DNA of 64,000 bases from assembly GCA_900543445.1 (NCBI GenBank), contig UQRC01000006.1:21222-85221 (forward strand). Direction: 5' to 3'. Source of the stretch: an uncultured Lachnobacterium sp. GTDB lineage: Bacteria > Bacillota > Clostridia > Lachnospirales > Lachnospiraceae. The translations under genes and the position numbers were made by a program. The notes under the pieces are model-generated. The model was not told the DNA's origin. It did no database searches and saw nothing but the letters and a program-made list of their open reading frames with translations. This document shows, one piece after another, positions 27,294 to 37,168 of this stretch. Position 1 is the stretch's first letter. Each line of letters opens with the position of its first letter.

Positions 27294-28097
27294 ATGGTCA
27301 AAGGTTTATATACAGCACACACCGGTATGGTCAATGAAATGAAGCGTCTGGATATTCTGGCGAACAATCTGGCCAACGCGGACACAACCGCATATAAGAA
27401 GGAAGGAACGACAAGCCGCACATTTGCGGATGAGATGTCGTATCGCCTGAAGGATTCTTCGAATTCTTATCTGCCGAAGAAGCTTGGAACGATTACCTAC
27501 GGTGTACACCTCGGACAGGTCTATACGGATTATGATTCGGGAAGTTTTAAGGTGACAGACAATACGAGCGATTTTGCAATTGATGGCAAAGGTTTCTTCG
27601 CGATCGCTTTCACCGACAAGGATGGAAACACTTCAGTGAAATATACAAGAGACGGTTCCTTTACCGTGAATACGGAAGGATATCTTGTGACGAAGGATGG
27701 AGATTATGTCCTGAATGCAACCGGCGCGATGAATGGAGACCCGGATCCGCGTAACCGGATTCAGATTGATCCGAATCAGACATTTTCCGTGAACCAGCTT
27801 GGCTATATCATGCAGAACGAGCAGATCGTCGGAACGCTTGGTATGGTTGATATTGATAATTATGACTATCTTGAGAAGTACGGAGAGAATATGTACAACC
27901 TGTTGGACGGAGGCAACCGGATCGCTACGGATGCCAAGGTGGAGCAGGGAGTGCTTGAGACATCGAATGTGAATGTCATTAAGGAGATGGTCAACATGAT
28001 CACGATCCAAAGAGCCTATGAGGCGGGACAGAAAGTGATCACTTCGATCGATTCCACACTGGATCGCGCCGTCAATAATGTCGGACGCGTGCAGTAG
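27294..28097 (+). CDS. flhO: Flagellar hook-basal body rod protein (FlhO/FlgF type)
   Basis: A structural rod subunit assembled outside the membrane through the flagellar export gate. The 267-residue protein has the N-terminal rod signature LDILANNLANADTTAYKKEG (about 19-38) and the C-terminal helix block SNVNVIKEMVNMITIQRAYEAGQKVI (about 225-250), with DFAIDGKGFFAI of the FlgG/FlgF family between. Disordered ends that pair as coiled coils are usual. It is the first of three flagellar genes. Confidence 0.9.
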   Translation: MVKGLYTAHTGMVNEMKRLDILANNLANADTTAYKKEGTTSRTFADEMSYRLKDSSNSYLPKKLGTITYGVHLGQVYTDYDSGSFKVTDNTSDFAIDGKGFFAIAFTDKDGNTSVKYTRDGSFTVNTEGYLVTKDGDYVLNATGAMNGDPDPRNRIQIDPNQTFSVNQLGYIMQNEQIVGTLGMVDIDNYDYLEKYGENMYNLLDGGNRIATDAKVEQGVLETSNVNVIKEMVNMITIQRAYEAGQKVITSIDSTLDRAVNNVGRVQ

Positions 28098-28197
28098 ATG
28101 AGCAAATAATAGGATGGAACATGCGTTAGAATGCATTTTGGCAGGGAAGCCGGAATAGAAACACAGAGTAAATAAGAGACAGCGAGGTAATTGCCTT

Positions 28198-29019
28198 ATG
28201 ATGAGAGCTTTATATACGGCTGCGACCGGAATGCTTGCGGAGCAGACGAATGTTGACACGATCGCCAACAACTTATCGAATGTTAATACAACCGGATATA
28301 AGACGGAGCGCACAGAGTTTAAGTCCCTGCTCTATCAGACGATCCAGACGAGAACCACTTCCGCTAATGGAGACCAGAAGCCGGTTGGCGCGCAGGTTGG
28401 ACTCGGAACAAGAGTGGCTGCGACAACTTCTATGTTTACGCAGGGAGCCCTCCTCGACAGTGAGAGCAAGACCGATTTTGCTATCCAGGGAAACGGATTC
28501 TTCGCAGTGCGTGGCGAGGACGGCAATACTTATTATACAAGAAATGGTAACTTTACATGGAGCCTGAATGCTGCCGGAAGGACGATGCTTGCAGATTCGC
28601 AGGGATGTCCGGTTCTTGATTCGCGTGGAAATGAAATTCTGGTTCCGCAGAATGTGCAGTCGGAGAGCATGGTGTTCTCAGATGACGGCACGATCTCATA
28701 CCGTGATCCGGCAACCAGTCAGGTGATTCCACTGAATCAGTCTTTCGGAATCTATCAGTTTAACAATCCGGCGGGACTTGAGAAGCTTTCTTCCAGCCGT
28801 CTGCAGGCGACCGCAGCTTCCGGTAATCCGATGCTGGAAGGTGCAACACCGGGATTGGAGCGTAGTGATGTCATCCAGAGTCGTCTGGAGGGATCTAACG
28901 TTCAGGTGGCGGATGAGATGGTGAACATGATCGTTGCACAGAGAGCTTATGAGCTGAACTCGAAGGCAATCACGACCGCAGATTCGATGCTGGATACTGC
29001 AAATAATCTGAAACGATAG
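28198..29019 (+). CDS. flgG: Flagellar distal rod protein FlgG (FlhP-like)
   Basis: A 273-residue rod protein, paralogous to its upstream neighbour. It starts MMRALYTAATGMLAEQTNVD, then TIANNLSNVNTTGYKTER, DFAIQGNGFFAVRGEDG, and ends with SNVQVADEMVNMIVAQRAYELNSKAI, all typical of FlgG. Translation may begin at the first or second ATG. The gap to flhO is 100 bases, so the genes are probably co-transcribed. Confidence 0.92.
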   Translation: MMRALYTAATGMLAEQTNVDTIANNLSNVNTTGYKTERTEFKSLLYQTIQTRTTSANGDQKPVGAQVGLGTRVAATTSMFTQGALLDSESKTDFAIQGNGFFAVRGEDGNTYYTRNGNFTWSLNAAGRTMLADSQGCPVLDSRGNEILVPQNVQSESMVFSDDGTISYRDPATSQVIPLNQSFGIYQFNNPAGLEKLSSSRLQATAASGNPMLEGATPGLERSDVIQSRLEGSNVQVADEMVNMIVAQRAYELNSKAITTADSMLDTANNLKR

Positions 29020-29103
29020 TTATTGAGTTGTGCTGGTTGAGTAACACATCGGAGATGGATTATGAATTTGAAAGATCTGCATTTCGGGATGGAGGTACGA
29101 TAG

Positions 29104-29469
29104 ATGGATTTATCAGGAATTTCCGGAATTAATTCCAATTATCAGAGTGCAAAGGCAGACGCGAGTGCAGCGTCGAGCAATGCGTTACAGAATTCTCTCA
29201 AGGGAGTGTCTTCCGATGCTTCGGAAGATGAGTTAAAAGGCGTTATTAAAGATTTTGAGTCCTACTTTGTGGAACAGATGCTCAAACAGGTGAAGGATAC
29301 ATTCACTTCGGAGGATGAGGATTCTACGATGTCACAGTACAAGGATCTCTATATGGATCAGGCAATTGAGATGGTTGCAGACGAGGTTGTGGATCAGGTG
29401 GGAGAGAACCTTACGCAGCAGCTTTATGAGCAGATGCGTAGAAATCTGAATATTACGACCACAGAGTGA
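29104..29469 (+). CDS. flgJ: FlgJ-like rod-binding protein
   Basis: A 121-residue protein with the rod-binding domain of FlgJ: ELKGVIKDFESYFVEQMLKQVKDTF, then YKDLYMDQAIEMVADE and GENLTQQLYEQMRRNL. It lacks the muramidase half of enterobacterial FlgJ, as usual in Firmicutes, so it acts as rod scaffold or cap only. Ser/Ala-rich N-terminus (residues 12-35). It ends the flagellar group and is followed by a strong terminator. Confidence 0.85.
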   Translation: MDLSGISGINSNYQSAKADASAASSNALQNSLKGVSSDASEDELKGVIKDFESYFVEQMLKQVKDTFTSEDEDSTMSQYKDLYMDQAIEMVADEVVDQVGENLTQQLYEQMRRNLNITTTE

Positions 29470-29526
29470 TCAGGCTATAATGCAATAGGCAAAAATAAAG
29501 AGATGTGTTCATGACTGACACAGTAT

Positions 29527-29556
29527 CCCCCGGAGTTGCAGCTCCGGGGTTTTTTG
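29527..29556 (+). terminator. Rho-independent terminator after flgJ
   Basis: CCCCGGAG and CTCCGGGG pair around a TTGCAG-type loop and are followed by six T. Confidence 0.92.
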
Positions 29557-29708
29557 CATATTGTCCAGCTATCTGCAGATATAACGGATTCTCTAGTTGC
29601 CGGAACAGAAAGCTTAAATGCACCCTTGCAAGTATCGCCCTTGTGCTTCATAATAGAACATAAGGTCTGTGGGAAGCCGCAGGTGAGAGGAAAGACGAGG
29701 AAGATACT

Positions 29709-31946
29709 TTGGATAAGCAGCAACAGAGTAATGAAGAAGTGATAAACGGATATGTGGATCACATCATATTTCGAAATAATGACAATGGCTACACGGTAAT
29801 GGTCATGATCTGTGACGAGGAAGAACTGACCTGTGTGGGCGTTTTTTCGGATATTGCGGAGGGTGAATGCATCGAGGCGAAGGGGGAGTATACGGATCAT
29901 CCAACCTACGGACGACAGTTTGCGGTCAAAAGCTTCGAGGAAAAAGCGCCACAGGACGCGCTTGCGATCGAGCGTTATCTTGGATCCGGTGCGATCAAGG
30001 GAATCGGTATCGCTTTGGCAGCGCGTATCGTGCGAAGATTCAAGGAAGATACGTTCCGAATTATCGAGGAAGAACCGGAGCGACTTGCGGAAGTCAAAGG
30101 TATCAGCCAGAGGAAAGCAATGGAGATTGCGGATCAGGTCAATGAGAAGCGTGATCTGCGACAGGCGATGATCTTCCTGCAGCAGTATGGAATCAGCACA
30201 ACACTTGCGGTCAAAATCTACAATACATATGGGCAGGAAGTGTACAGCATTTTAAAGGAAAATCCGTATCGTATGGCAGATGATGTGGACGGCGTAGGAT
30301 TTCGGACTGCGGACGAGATTGCCTCGCGTGTCGGCATCCGGACAGATTCGGATTTCCGTATCCGGAGCGGTATTCAGTACGCTTTGCTGCAGGCTTCGAA
30401 TGAGGGCAACACCTATCTGCCGATGCCGGAACTGACGCAGAGAGCCAGCGCGCTGCTTGAGATTGAATCGGAATATATTGAGAAACATTACATGAACCTC
30501 GCGATGGACCGCAAGATTATCATGCGCCAGGTGGATGATGTCACACAGATCTATGCGAGTGCTTTCTTCTATATGGAAGCAAATGCGGCGACGATGCTTA
30601 AGAATCTGGACACGAGTTTCGATGTGCCGGATATTGAGATCGAGGCACGCCTTCGTCAGATCGAGAAGCAGACGAAGATGGATTTAGATGAGCATCAGGT
30701 GGAAGCGGTCAAGGAAGCAGTCCGAAACGGTGTGCTTGTGATCACCGGTGGACCGGGAACCGGAAAGACAACAACGATCAATACGATCATTAAATATTTT
30801 GAATCGGAAGGCATGGATATCTTCCTTGCGGCACCGACGGGACGCGCAGCGAAGCGTATGAGTGAGACGACCGGATTTGAGGCGCGCACGATTCACCGTA
30901 TGTTGGAACTGAACGGTGGTGTAGAAGGAAATGCAGGCTTTGAGCGGAATGAGCAGAATCCGCTCGAGACGGATGTGATCATCATTGATGAGATGTCGAT
31001 GGTCGACATCTCGCTGATGTACTCGCTGCTGAAAGCAATTGTAGCAGGAACAAGGCTGATCCTGGTGGGGGACGTAAACCAGCTGCCGAGTGTCGGTCCG
31101 GGAAATGTGCTCAAGGATATTATTGATTCGGGGCTTTTTCACACGGTTATGCTGACGAAGATCTTCCGACAGGCAAGCACGAGCGACATCATTGTCAATG
31201 CGCATAAGATCAACCGCGGTGAGCCGGTCGAATTAGATAACAAGAGTATGGATTTCTTCTTCCTGAAACGTTACGATGCGGACAAGATTATTAACGTCAC
31301 GCTTCAACTGATCTTACAGAAGCTTCCGAAGTTTGTCGGAGCATCGATGATGGACATCCAGGTGCTGACGCCGATGCGTAAAGGTCTGCTTGGCGTAGAA
31401 CGCTTAAACACCGTGTTACAGATGTATCTGAATCCGCCGGATAAGCGAAAAAAGGAGAAGGAACACGGCACAACGCTTTTTCGCGAAGGCGATAAGGTAA
31501 TGCAGATCAAGAATAACTATCAGCTGGAGTGGGAGATCCGCAGCAAATACGGATTGTGTATCGATAAAGGAACCGGAGTGTTCAACGGAGATACCGGAAT
31601 CATCGAGGAGATCAACGATTTTGCGGAGACGGTTACGGTGTGCTTTGATGAGGGACGTATGGTGGAGTATCCGTATAAACTGCTCGAGGAACTGGAACTT
31701 GCGTATGCAGTAACCATTCATAAGTCGCAGGGATCGGAGTACCCGGCGGTCGTGATTCCGCTTCTGTCGGGGCCACGTATGCTGATGAATAGGAATCTTT
31801 TGTATACGGCTGTGACCAGAGCAAAAAAATGTGTTACAATTGTGGGAAATGATACGACGTTTGAGCAGATGATCGCGAACAATTCGCAGTTGAAACGATA
31901 CAGTGGTCTACGTGACCGTCTGGTGGAGGATGCAACGGATCTGTAG
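29709..31946 (+). CDS. recD2: RecD2-type 5'-3' DNA helicase
   Basis: Superfamily 1B helicase involved in repair and replication fork maintenance in bacteria without RecBC. The 745-residue protein has an N-terminal OB-like domain, helix-hairpin-helix segments (IKGIGIALAARIV and VKGISQRKAMEIA, about 97-150), Walker A GGPGTGKTTT (about 345), IIDEMSMVDISL (about 425), LVGDVNQLPSVGPG, and the C-terminal TIHKSQGSEYPAVVIPL and LLYTAVTRAKK motifs. The start is TTG at 29709, five bases after GAGGAAG; no ATG is suitably placed. Confidence 0.93.
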   Translation: MDKQQQSNEEVINGYVDHIIFRNNDNGYTVMVMICDEEELTCVGVFSDIAEGECIEAKGEYTDHPTYGRQFAVKSFEEKAPQDALAIERYLGSGAIKGIGIALAARIVRRFKEDTFRIIEEEPERLAEVKGISQRKAMEIADQVNEKRDLRQAMIFLQQYGISTTLAVKIYNTYGQEVYSILKENPYRMADDVDGVGFRTADEIASRVGIRTDSDFRIRSGIQYALLQASNEGNTYLPMPELTQRASALLEIESEYIEKHYMNLAMDRKIIMRQVDDVTQIYASAFFYMEANAATMLKNLDTSFDVPDIEIEARLRQIEKQTKMDLDEHQVEAVKEAVRNGVLVITGGPGTGKTTTINTIIKYFESEGMDIFLAAPTGRAAKRMSETTGFEARTIHRMLELNGGVEGNAGFERNEQNPLETDVIIIDEMSMVDISLMYSLLKAIVAGTRLILVGDVNQLPSVGPGNVLKDIIDSGLFHTVMLTKIFRQASTSDIIVNAHKINRGEPVELDNKSMDFFFLKRYDADKIINVTLQLILQKLPKFVGASMMDIQVLTPMRKGLLGVERLNTVLQMYLNPPDKRKKEKEHGTTLFREGDKVMQIKNNYQLEWEIRSKYGLCIDKGTGVFNGDTGIIEEINDFAETVTVCFDEGRMVEYPYKLLEELELAYAVTIHKSQGSEYPAVVIPLLSGPRMLMNRNLLYTAVTRAKKCVTIVGNDTTFEQMIANNSQLKRYSGLRDRLVEDATDL

Positions 31947-32043
31947 AGCCAGAGATTGGGATGCGCAATTGTTTTTCCAATCATTGATTGGCGAAAGAAT
32001 GGAACGTTAATTTTTTTGCGATAAAAGAAAGGAAGCACTAGCA

Positions 32044-32619
32044 ATGGAAATAAAATTACTGACAACTGAACAATTACCGGAGGCGGCAGGACTCGCGCGC
32101 GGTGTCTTTGATTACTGTCTGCGGAATTCGATCAACAATCCGAAGATGGTGCAGGCTTTTGAACAGTATAGCCATCAGGATTATCTGAAACATATGATGG
32201 AAGAGAATTATCTGGTCATTTGGGGCGCGTATGAGCAGGGGACGATTGTCGGAATGTCTGCGATGCAGACTGAGGGACATATCACGATGCTCTATGTGCA
32301 TCCGATGTACCAGCGACGTGGAATCGGTAAGAAACTGCTGGAAGAAATGAGAAAATATGCAAAAAGCGCTTATAATCTTTCAATAGTCACGGTGAATGCA
32401 ATGCCGGTATGGACGGAAAATTATTTTGCAAGGCGTAAGTTCTCCAGAATGAATGTGATGCCAAACAATGATTTTGTTTCAATGCAGGCTGTGGCGATTG
32501 ACGAAGTTACTTATGAGAAGAAGCCTCTTTCCACAGGTGTGGTACTTTCGGTTGTCTTCGGATCGCTGTTTTTCTGTATTCTGGCGGTCGTGATCGGACT
32601 GGTTCAACTGATCGGATAA
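32044..32619 (+). CDS. GNAT acetyltransferase with C-terminal membrane helix
   Basis: A 191-residue protein. The GNAT fold covers about residues 1-150, with the acetyl-CoA loop in MLYVHPMYQRRGIGKKLLEEM (QRRGIGK, about 90-96). After it comes one strong membrane helix (about 166-188, VVLSVVFGSLFFCILAVVIGLVQLIG) that would tether the enzyme to the inner face of the membrane. The acceptor substrate is unknown; a membrane or wall precursor, or a membrane protein, is possible. Confidence 0.85.
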   Translation: MEIKLLTTEQLPEAAGLARGVFDYCLRNSINNPKMVQAFEQYSHQDYLKHMMEENYLVIWGAYEQGTIVGMSAMQTEGHITMLYVHPMYQRRGIGKKLLEEMRKYAKSAYNLSIVTVNAMPVWTENYFARRKFSRMNVMPNNDFVSMQAVAIDEVTYEKKPLSTGVVLSVVFGSLFFCILAVVIGLVQLIG

Positions 32620-32671
32620 TGGGTGTTACCAACAAAATGTATAATTTATATATATTTATTAAAAAAACCTC

Positions 32672-32710
32672 GGCACTTTTTTCGATGCTAAAGTAGTTGA
32701 AAAAAGTGCC
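32672..32710. repeat. 12-bp inverted repeat upstream of carA
   Basis: GGCACTTTTTTC (32672-32683) and GAAAAAAGTGCC (32699-32710) pair perfectly around 15 bases. No T-run follows on the plus strand. It may end the GNAT transcript or serve carAB control. Confidence 0.55.
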
Positions 32711-32836
32711 ATATTATGATAAACTTTTTACAATTTAGGCAGAGGCGATAAGTCTGCCATAATGATAGCAAGAAAAGAGACTCCCTCTTTTTTTTTGCCA
32801 AGATGCAGGAAACACAACAGAAAGGCAGGGCATATA

Positions 32837-33907
32837 ATGAAAGCTTTCTTGATACTCGAAGACGGAACCGTATTTACTGGAACAAGTATCGGTTCGACAA
32901 GAGAAGTGATCAGTGAGATCGTATTTAATACTTCTATGACTGGATATTTGGAGGTCCTGACAGACCCATCCTATGCGGGACAGGCAGTTGTCATGACTTA
33001 TCCGCTGATCGGAAATTACGGAATTACACCGGATATGGAGTCTGCGCGTCCTTGGCCGGACGGATATATCGTAAGAGAATTATCCCGCACCGCCAGCAAT
33101 TTCCGCTGTGAGGGAACGATTCAGGACTTCTTATTAAAGCATGATATTCCGGGAGTAGCAGGCATTGATACACGTGCTCTGACCAAGATTCTCCGTGAGA
33201 AGGGAACCATGAATGGAATGATCACAACAAATGAGAACTACAATCTCGATGAGATCCTTCCGAAGTTAAAGGAATACACAACCGGAAACGTTGTGGATAA
33301 AGTAACCTGCAGCGAGAAGAAGGTTCTTCGCGGAACCGGTAAGAAGGTCGCTTTGCTTGACCTTGGTGCAAAGAATAATATTGCAAAATCCCTGAATGCA
33401 AGAGGTTGTGAGGTGACAATCTACCCGGCACACACAAGCGCTGAGGAGATTCTTGCTACCAATCCGGACGGCATTATGCTCAGCAACGGACCGGGAGACC
33501 CGAAGGAGTGCAAGGAAATTATTGAAGAGATTCATAAATTATATGAGAGTGATGTGCCGATTTTTGCAATCTGTCTTGGACACCAGCTTATGGCATTGGC
33601 AACCGGAGCGGATACGCACAAGATGAAATACGGACATCGTGGAGGAAATCATCCGGTTAAGGATCTTAAGACGAACCGTGTTTATATTTCTTCCCAGAAT
33701 CACGGATATGTTGTTGATACGGATACATTGGATCCGAATGTTGCCAAACCTGCATTTGTCAACGTTAACGATGGAACAAACGAGGGCCTTGAATATATCG
33801 GTAAGAATATTTTTACGGTTCAGTTCCACCCGGAGGCTTGCCCTGGACCACAGGATTCCGCGTATCTGTTTGACCGTTTCATTACCATGATGGGAGGAGA
33901 TAAATAA
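32837..33907 (+). CDS. carA: Carbamoyl-phosphate synthase small subunit
   Basis: Hydrolyses glutamine and passes ammonia through a tunnel to CarB for carbamoyl phosphate, used for pyrimidines and arginine. The 356-residue protein opens MKAFLILEDGTVFTG, and its class I amidotransferase domain has FAICLGHQLMA with nucleophile Cys246 and FHPEACPGP with the His-Glu pair. The frame extends to 32762, but the family start is ATG 32837. The stop TAA shares its last base with the ATG of carB. Confidence 0.97.
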   Translation: MKAFLILEDGTVFTGTSIGSTREVISEIVFNTSMTGYLEVLTDPSYAGQAVVMTYPLIGNYGITPDMESARPWPDGYIVRELSRTASNFRCEGTIQDFLLKHDIPGVAGIDTRALTKILREKGTMNGMITTNENYNLDEILPKLKEYTTGNVVDKVTCSEKKVLRGTGKKVALLDLGAKNNIAKSLNARGCEVTIYPAHTSAEEILATNPDGIMLSNGPGDPKECKEIIEEIHKLYESDVPIFAICLGHQLMALATGADTHKMKYGHRGGNHPVKDLKTNRVYISSQNHGYVVDTDTLDPNVAKPAFVNVNDGTNEGLEYIGKNIFTVQFHPEACPGPQDSAYLFDRFITMMGGDK

Positions 33908-36900
33908 TGCCAAGAAATAAAGAGATTAAAAAAGTATTAGTGATCGGTTCCGGCCCGATCGTCATCGGACAGGCAGCTGAGTTCGATTACGCCGGAACAC
34001 AGGCATGCCGCTCCCTGAAGGAAGAGGGCGTAGAGGTATGTCTCGTTAACTCGAACCCGGCGACCATCATGACCGATAAGCAGATTGCGGATCAGGTATA
34101 TATTGAGCCGTTGACGGTTGATGTATTAAAAGAGATCATCTTGAAGGAGAAACCTGACAGTGTTCTTCCGACACTCGGAGGACAGGCGGGATTAAACCTT
34201 GGTATGGAGCTTGCAGAATCCGGATTCCTTGAGGAGAACGGAGTCAAGCTGATCGGTACAACTGCTGAGACAATTTTCAAGGCTGAGGATCGTCAGGCAT
34301 TCAAGGATACTATGGAGAAGATCGGTGAGCCTTGTGCGGCATCACAGGTCGTTAATACGGTAGAAGACGGTATCAAGTTCACAAATACGATCGGTTATCC
34401 GGTTGTACTTCGTCCGGCTTTCACACTTGGAGGAAGCGGCGGTGGTATTGCCCACAACGAGCAGGAACTTGTTGATATCTTGAGTAACGGACTTCGTTTA
34501 AGCCGTGTCGGTGAGGTTCTTGTAGAGCGCTGCATCGCCGGATGGAAGGAAGTTGAGTACGAGGTAATGCGTGATGCGAACGGCAACTGTATTACCGTAT
34601 GTAACATGGAGAACATCGATCCGGTCGGCGTACATACCGGAGATTCCATCGTAGTTGCTCCGTCACAGACACTCGGAGACAAGGAATACCAGATGCTCCG
34701 TAGTTCTGCATTAAACATCATCGATGAGTTAAAGATTACCGGAGGATGTAACGTACAGTACGCTTTGAATCCGGATTCCTTTGAATATTGTGTTATCGAG
34801 GTTAACCCTCGAGTATCCCGTTCTTCCGCTTTGGCATCTAAGGCAACCGGATATCCGATCGCCAAGGTTACCGCGAAGATCGCTTTGGGATATACCCTTG
34901 ATGAGATCAAGAACGCCATCACACAGAAGACTTACGCAAGCTTTGAGCCGATGCTTGACTACTGCGTTGTCAAGATCCCAAGACTTCCGTTTGATAAGTT
35001 CCTGACCGCAAAGAGAACCTTAAGTACACAGATGAAGGCAACCGGTGAGGTTATGAGTATCTGTGATAACTTCGAGGGTGCTTTAATGAAAGCCATCCGT
35101 TCTCTCGAGCAGCATGTGGATTGTCTGTTGTCTTATGACTTCTCGAACCTTAATGATGAGGAACTTGAGGCACAGCTTCATGTTATAGATGACCGTAGAA
35201 TCTGGGTGATCGCAGAGGCACTGCGCCGTGGCGTATCTTACGATCACATTTATGATATTACGAAGATTGACCGTTGGTTCATCGACAAGATCGCCATCCT
35301 TGTTGAGATGGAGAAGCGACTTCAGAATGAAGAACTTACTGTTGAACTTTTAAAGGAAGCAAAGAGAATTGAGTTCCCGGATAACGTGATCGCAAGACTC
35401 ACCGGTAAGACCGAGGAAGAGATCAAAGAGATGCGTTATGCGAACGGAATCGTTGCAGCATACAAGATGGTTGATACCTGTGCGGCTGAGTTCGCAGCAG
35501 AGACACCATATTACTACAGTGTATTCGGAAGCGAGAATGAGGCTGTTGAGACAAAGCCACAGAAGAAGGTTCTTGTTCTCGGATCCGGTCCAATCCGTAT
35601 CGGACAGGGTATCGAGTTCGACTTCTGTTCCGTACATTGTACATGGGCATTCGCAAAGGAAGGCTGGGAGACGGTTATCATCAACAACAATCCTGAGACC
35701 GTATCTACAGACTTTGATATTGCAGACAAGCTTTATTTCGAACCGCTGACCGCGGAAGATGTTGAAAGCATCGTAAATATTGAGAAGCCGGACGGAGCTG
35801 TTGTTCAGTTCGGTGGACAGACCGCTATCAAGTTAACCGAAGCGTTGATGAAGATGGGCGTTAAGATTCTTGGTACAAAGGCAGAGGATGTCGATGCTGC
35901 CGAGGATCGTGAGCTTTTTGATGAGATTCTTGAGAAGACCCATATCCCGAGAGCTGCCGGTGGAACTGTATTTACCGCTGAGGAGGCAAAAGAAGTTGCC
36001 AACCGTCTCGGCTATCCGGTACTTGTTCGTCCGTCCTACGTACTTGGTGGACAGGGTATGAAGATCGCCTTCAATGATGAGGAGATCGAGGAGTTCATCG
36101 GAATCATCAACCGAATTGCACAGGATCATCCGATCCTTGTTGATAAATACTTGCAGGGTAAGGAAATCGAGGTCGATGCTGTATGCGATGGAACCGACAT
36201 TCTCATCCCTGGTATCATGGAGCATATCGAGCGTACCGGAGTCCATTCCGGAGACAGTATCTCGGTATATCCGGCTCCGACGATCAGCGATAAGGTTAAG
36301 GAGACCATCGTTGAGTATACGAAGCGTCTGGCACAGGCACTTCACGTAGTTGGTCTGATCAACATCCAGTTCATCGCGATGAATGAGGAAGTTTACGTCA
36401 TCGAGGTTAACCCGCGTTCATCCAGAACGGTTCCGTATATCAGCAAGGTAACCGGTATCCCGATCGTTGACCTTGCAACCAAAGTCATCATCGGCAACAC
36501 GATCCGTGGACTCGGCTACGAGCCAGGACTTGCTCCAGTTGCGGATTACATCGCAATCAAGATGCCGGTATTCTCCTTCGAGAAGCTGCGTGGTGCGGAG
36601 ATCAGTCTTGGACCGGAGATGAAGTCGACCGGTGAGTGTCTTGGTATTGCCAAGTCCTTCAACGAGGCATTGTACAAAGCGTTCTTAGGCGCAGGCGTAC
36701 AGCTTCCAAAGCATAAGCAGATGATCATGACCGTAAAGGATGCCGACAAGCCAGAGGCAGTCGGTGTTGCAAAGCGTTTCGAAGCGCTCGGCTACAAGAT
36801 CTATGCAACAAGAAGTACCGCAAAGTACTTACAGGAGCATGGTGTAAATGCGCTTCGCGTCAATAAGATCACACAGGAGTCTCCGAATGTTATGGACTTA

Positions 36901-37113
36901 ATCCTCGGACATAAGATTGACCTAGTGATCGATACACCTACACAGGGTAACGGTGATAAGACAAGAGACGGATTCCTGATCCGCCGTAATGCGATCGAGA
37001 CCGGTGTCTACTGTATTACTGCGATGGATACGGCAAATGCGCTTGCCCGCTCTCTTGAGACAGCGAACGGACAGCTTACTCCGGTTGATATTGCAACTGT
37101 TAAAAACCTTTAA
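33907..37113 (+). CDS. carB: Carbamoyl-phosphate synthase large subunit
   Basis: Uses two ATP, bicarbonate and ammonia to build carbamoyl phosphate. The 1068-residue chain has two homologous ATP-grasp halves, starting VLVIGSGPIVIGQAAEFDYA and VLVLGSGPIRIGQGIEFDFC (about residue 555), each with EVNPR-type metal motifs, and a C-terminal MGS-like allosteric domain (about 935 on, MIMTVKDADKPEAVGVAKRF) where UMP or ornithine acts in relatives. Full length. It is translationally coupled to carA. No aspartate transcarbamoylase or arginine genes are adjacent, so the pathway bias is not evident. Confidence 0.98.
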   Translation: MPRNKEIKKVLVIGSGPIVIGQAAEFDYAGTQACRSLKEEGVEVCLVNSNPATIMTDKQIADQVYIEPLTVDVLKEIILKEKPDSVLPTLGGQAGLNLGMELAESGFLEENGVKLIGTTAETIFKAEDRQAFKDTMEKIGEPCAASQVVNTVEDGIKFTNTIGYPVVLRPAFTLGGSGGGIAHNEQELVDILSNGLRLSRVGEVLVERCIAGWKEVEYEVMRDANGNCITVCNMENIDPVGVHTGDSIVVAPSQTLGDKEYQMLRSSALNIIDELKITGGCNVQYALNPDSFEYCVIEVNPRVSRSSALASKATGYPIAKVTAKIALGYTLDEIKNAITQKTYASFEPMLDYCVVKIPRLPFDKFLTAKRTLSTQMKATGEVMSICDNFEGALMKAIRSLEQHVDCLLSYDFSNLNDEELEAQLHVIDDRRIWVIAEALRRGVSYDHIYDITKIDRWFIDKIAILVEMEKRLQNEELTVELLKEAKRIEFPDNVIARLTGKTEEEIKEMRYANGIVAAYKMVDTCAAEFAAETPYYYSVFGSENEAVETKPQKKVLVLGSGPIRIGQGIEFDFCSVHCTWAFAKEGWETVIINNNPETVSTDFDIADKLYFEPLTAEDVESIVNIEKPDGAVVQFGGQTAIKLTEALMKMGVKILGTKAEDVDAAEDRELFDEILEKTHIPRAAGGTVFTAEEAKEVANRLGYPVLVRPSYVLGGQGMKIAFNDEEIEEFIGIINRIAQDHPILVDKYLQGKEIEVDAVCDGTDILIPGIMEHIERTGVHSGDSISVYPAPTISDKVKETIVEYTKRLAQALHVVGLINIQFIAMNEEVYVIEVNPRSSRTVPYISKVTGIPIVDLATKVIIGNTIRGLGYEPGLAPVADYIAIKMPVFSFEKLRGAEISLGPEMKSTGECLGIAKSFNEALYKAFLGAGVQLPKHKQMIMTVKDADKPEAVGVAKRFEALGYKIYATRSTAKYLQEHGVNALRVNKITQESPNVMDLILGHKIDLVIDTPTQGNGDKTRDGFLIRRNAIETGVYCITAMDTANALARSLETANGQLTPVDIATVKNL

Positions 37114-37133
37114 AAAAATATATATGAATCACC

Positions 37134-37168
37134 AAGGGCTTCTCCTTCTTACAGGAGAAGCCCTTTTT
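37134..37168 (+). terminator. Rho-independent terminator of carAB
   Basis: AAGGGCTTCTCC and GGAGAAGCCCTT form a 12-bp stem around TTCTTACA, followed by T. Confidence 0.93.
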
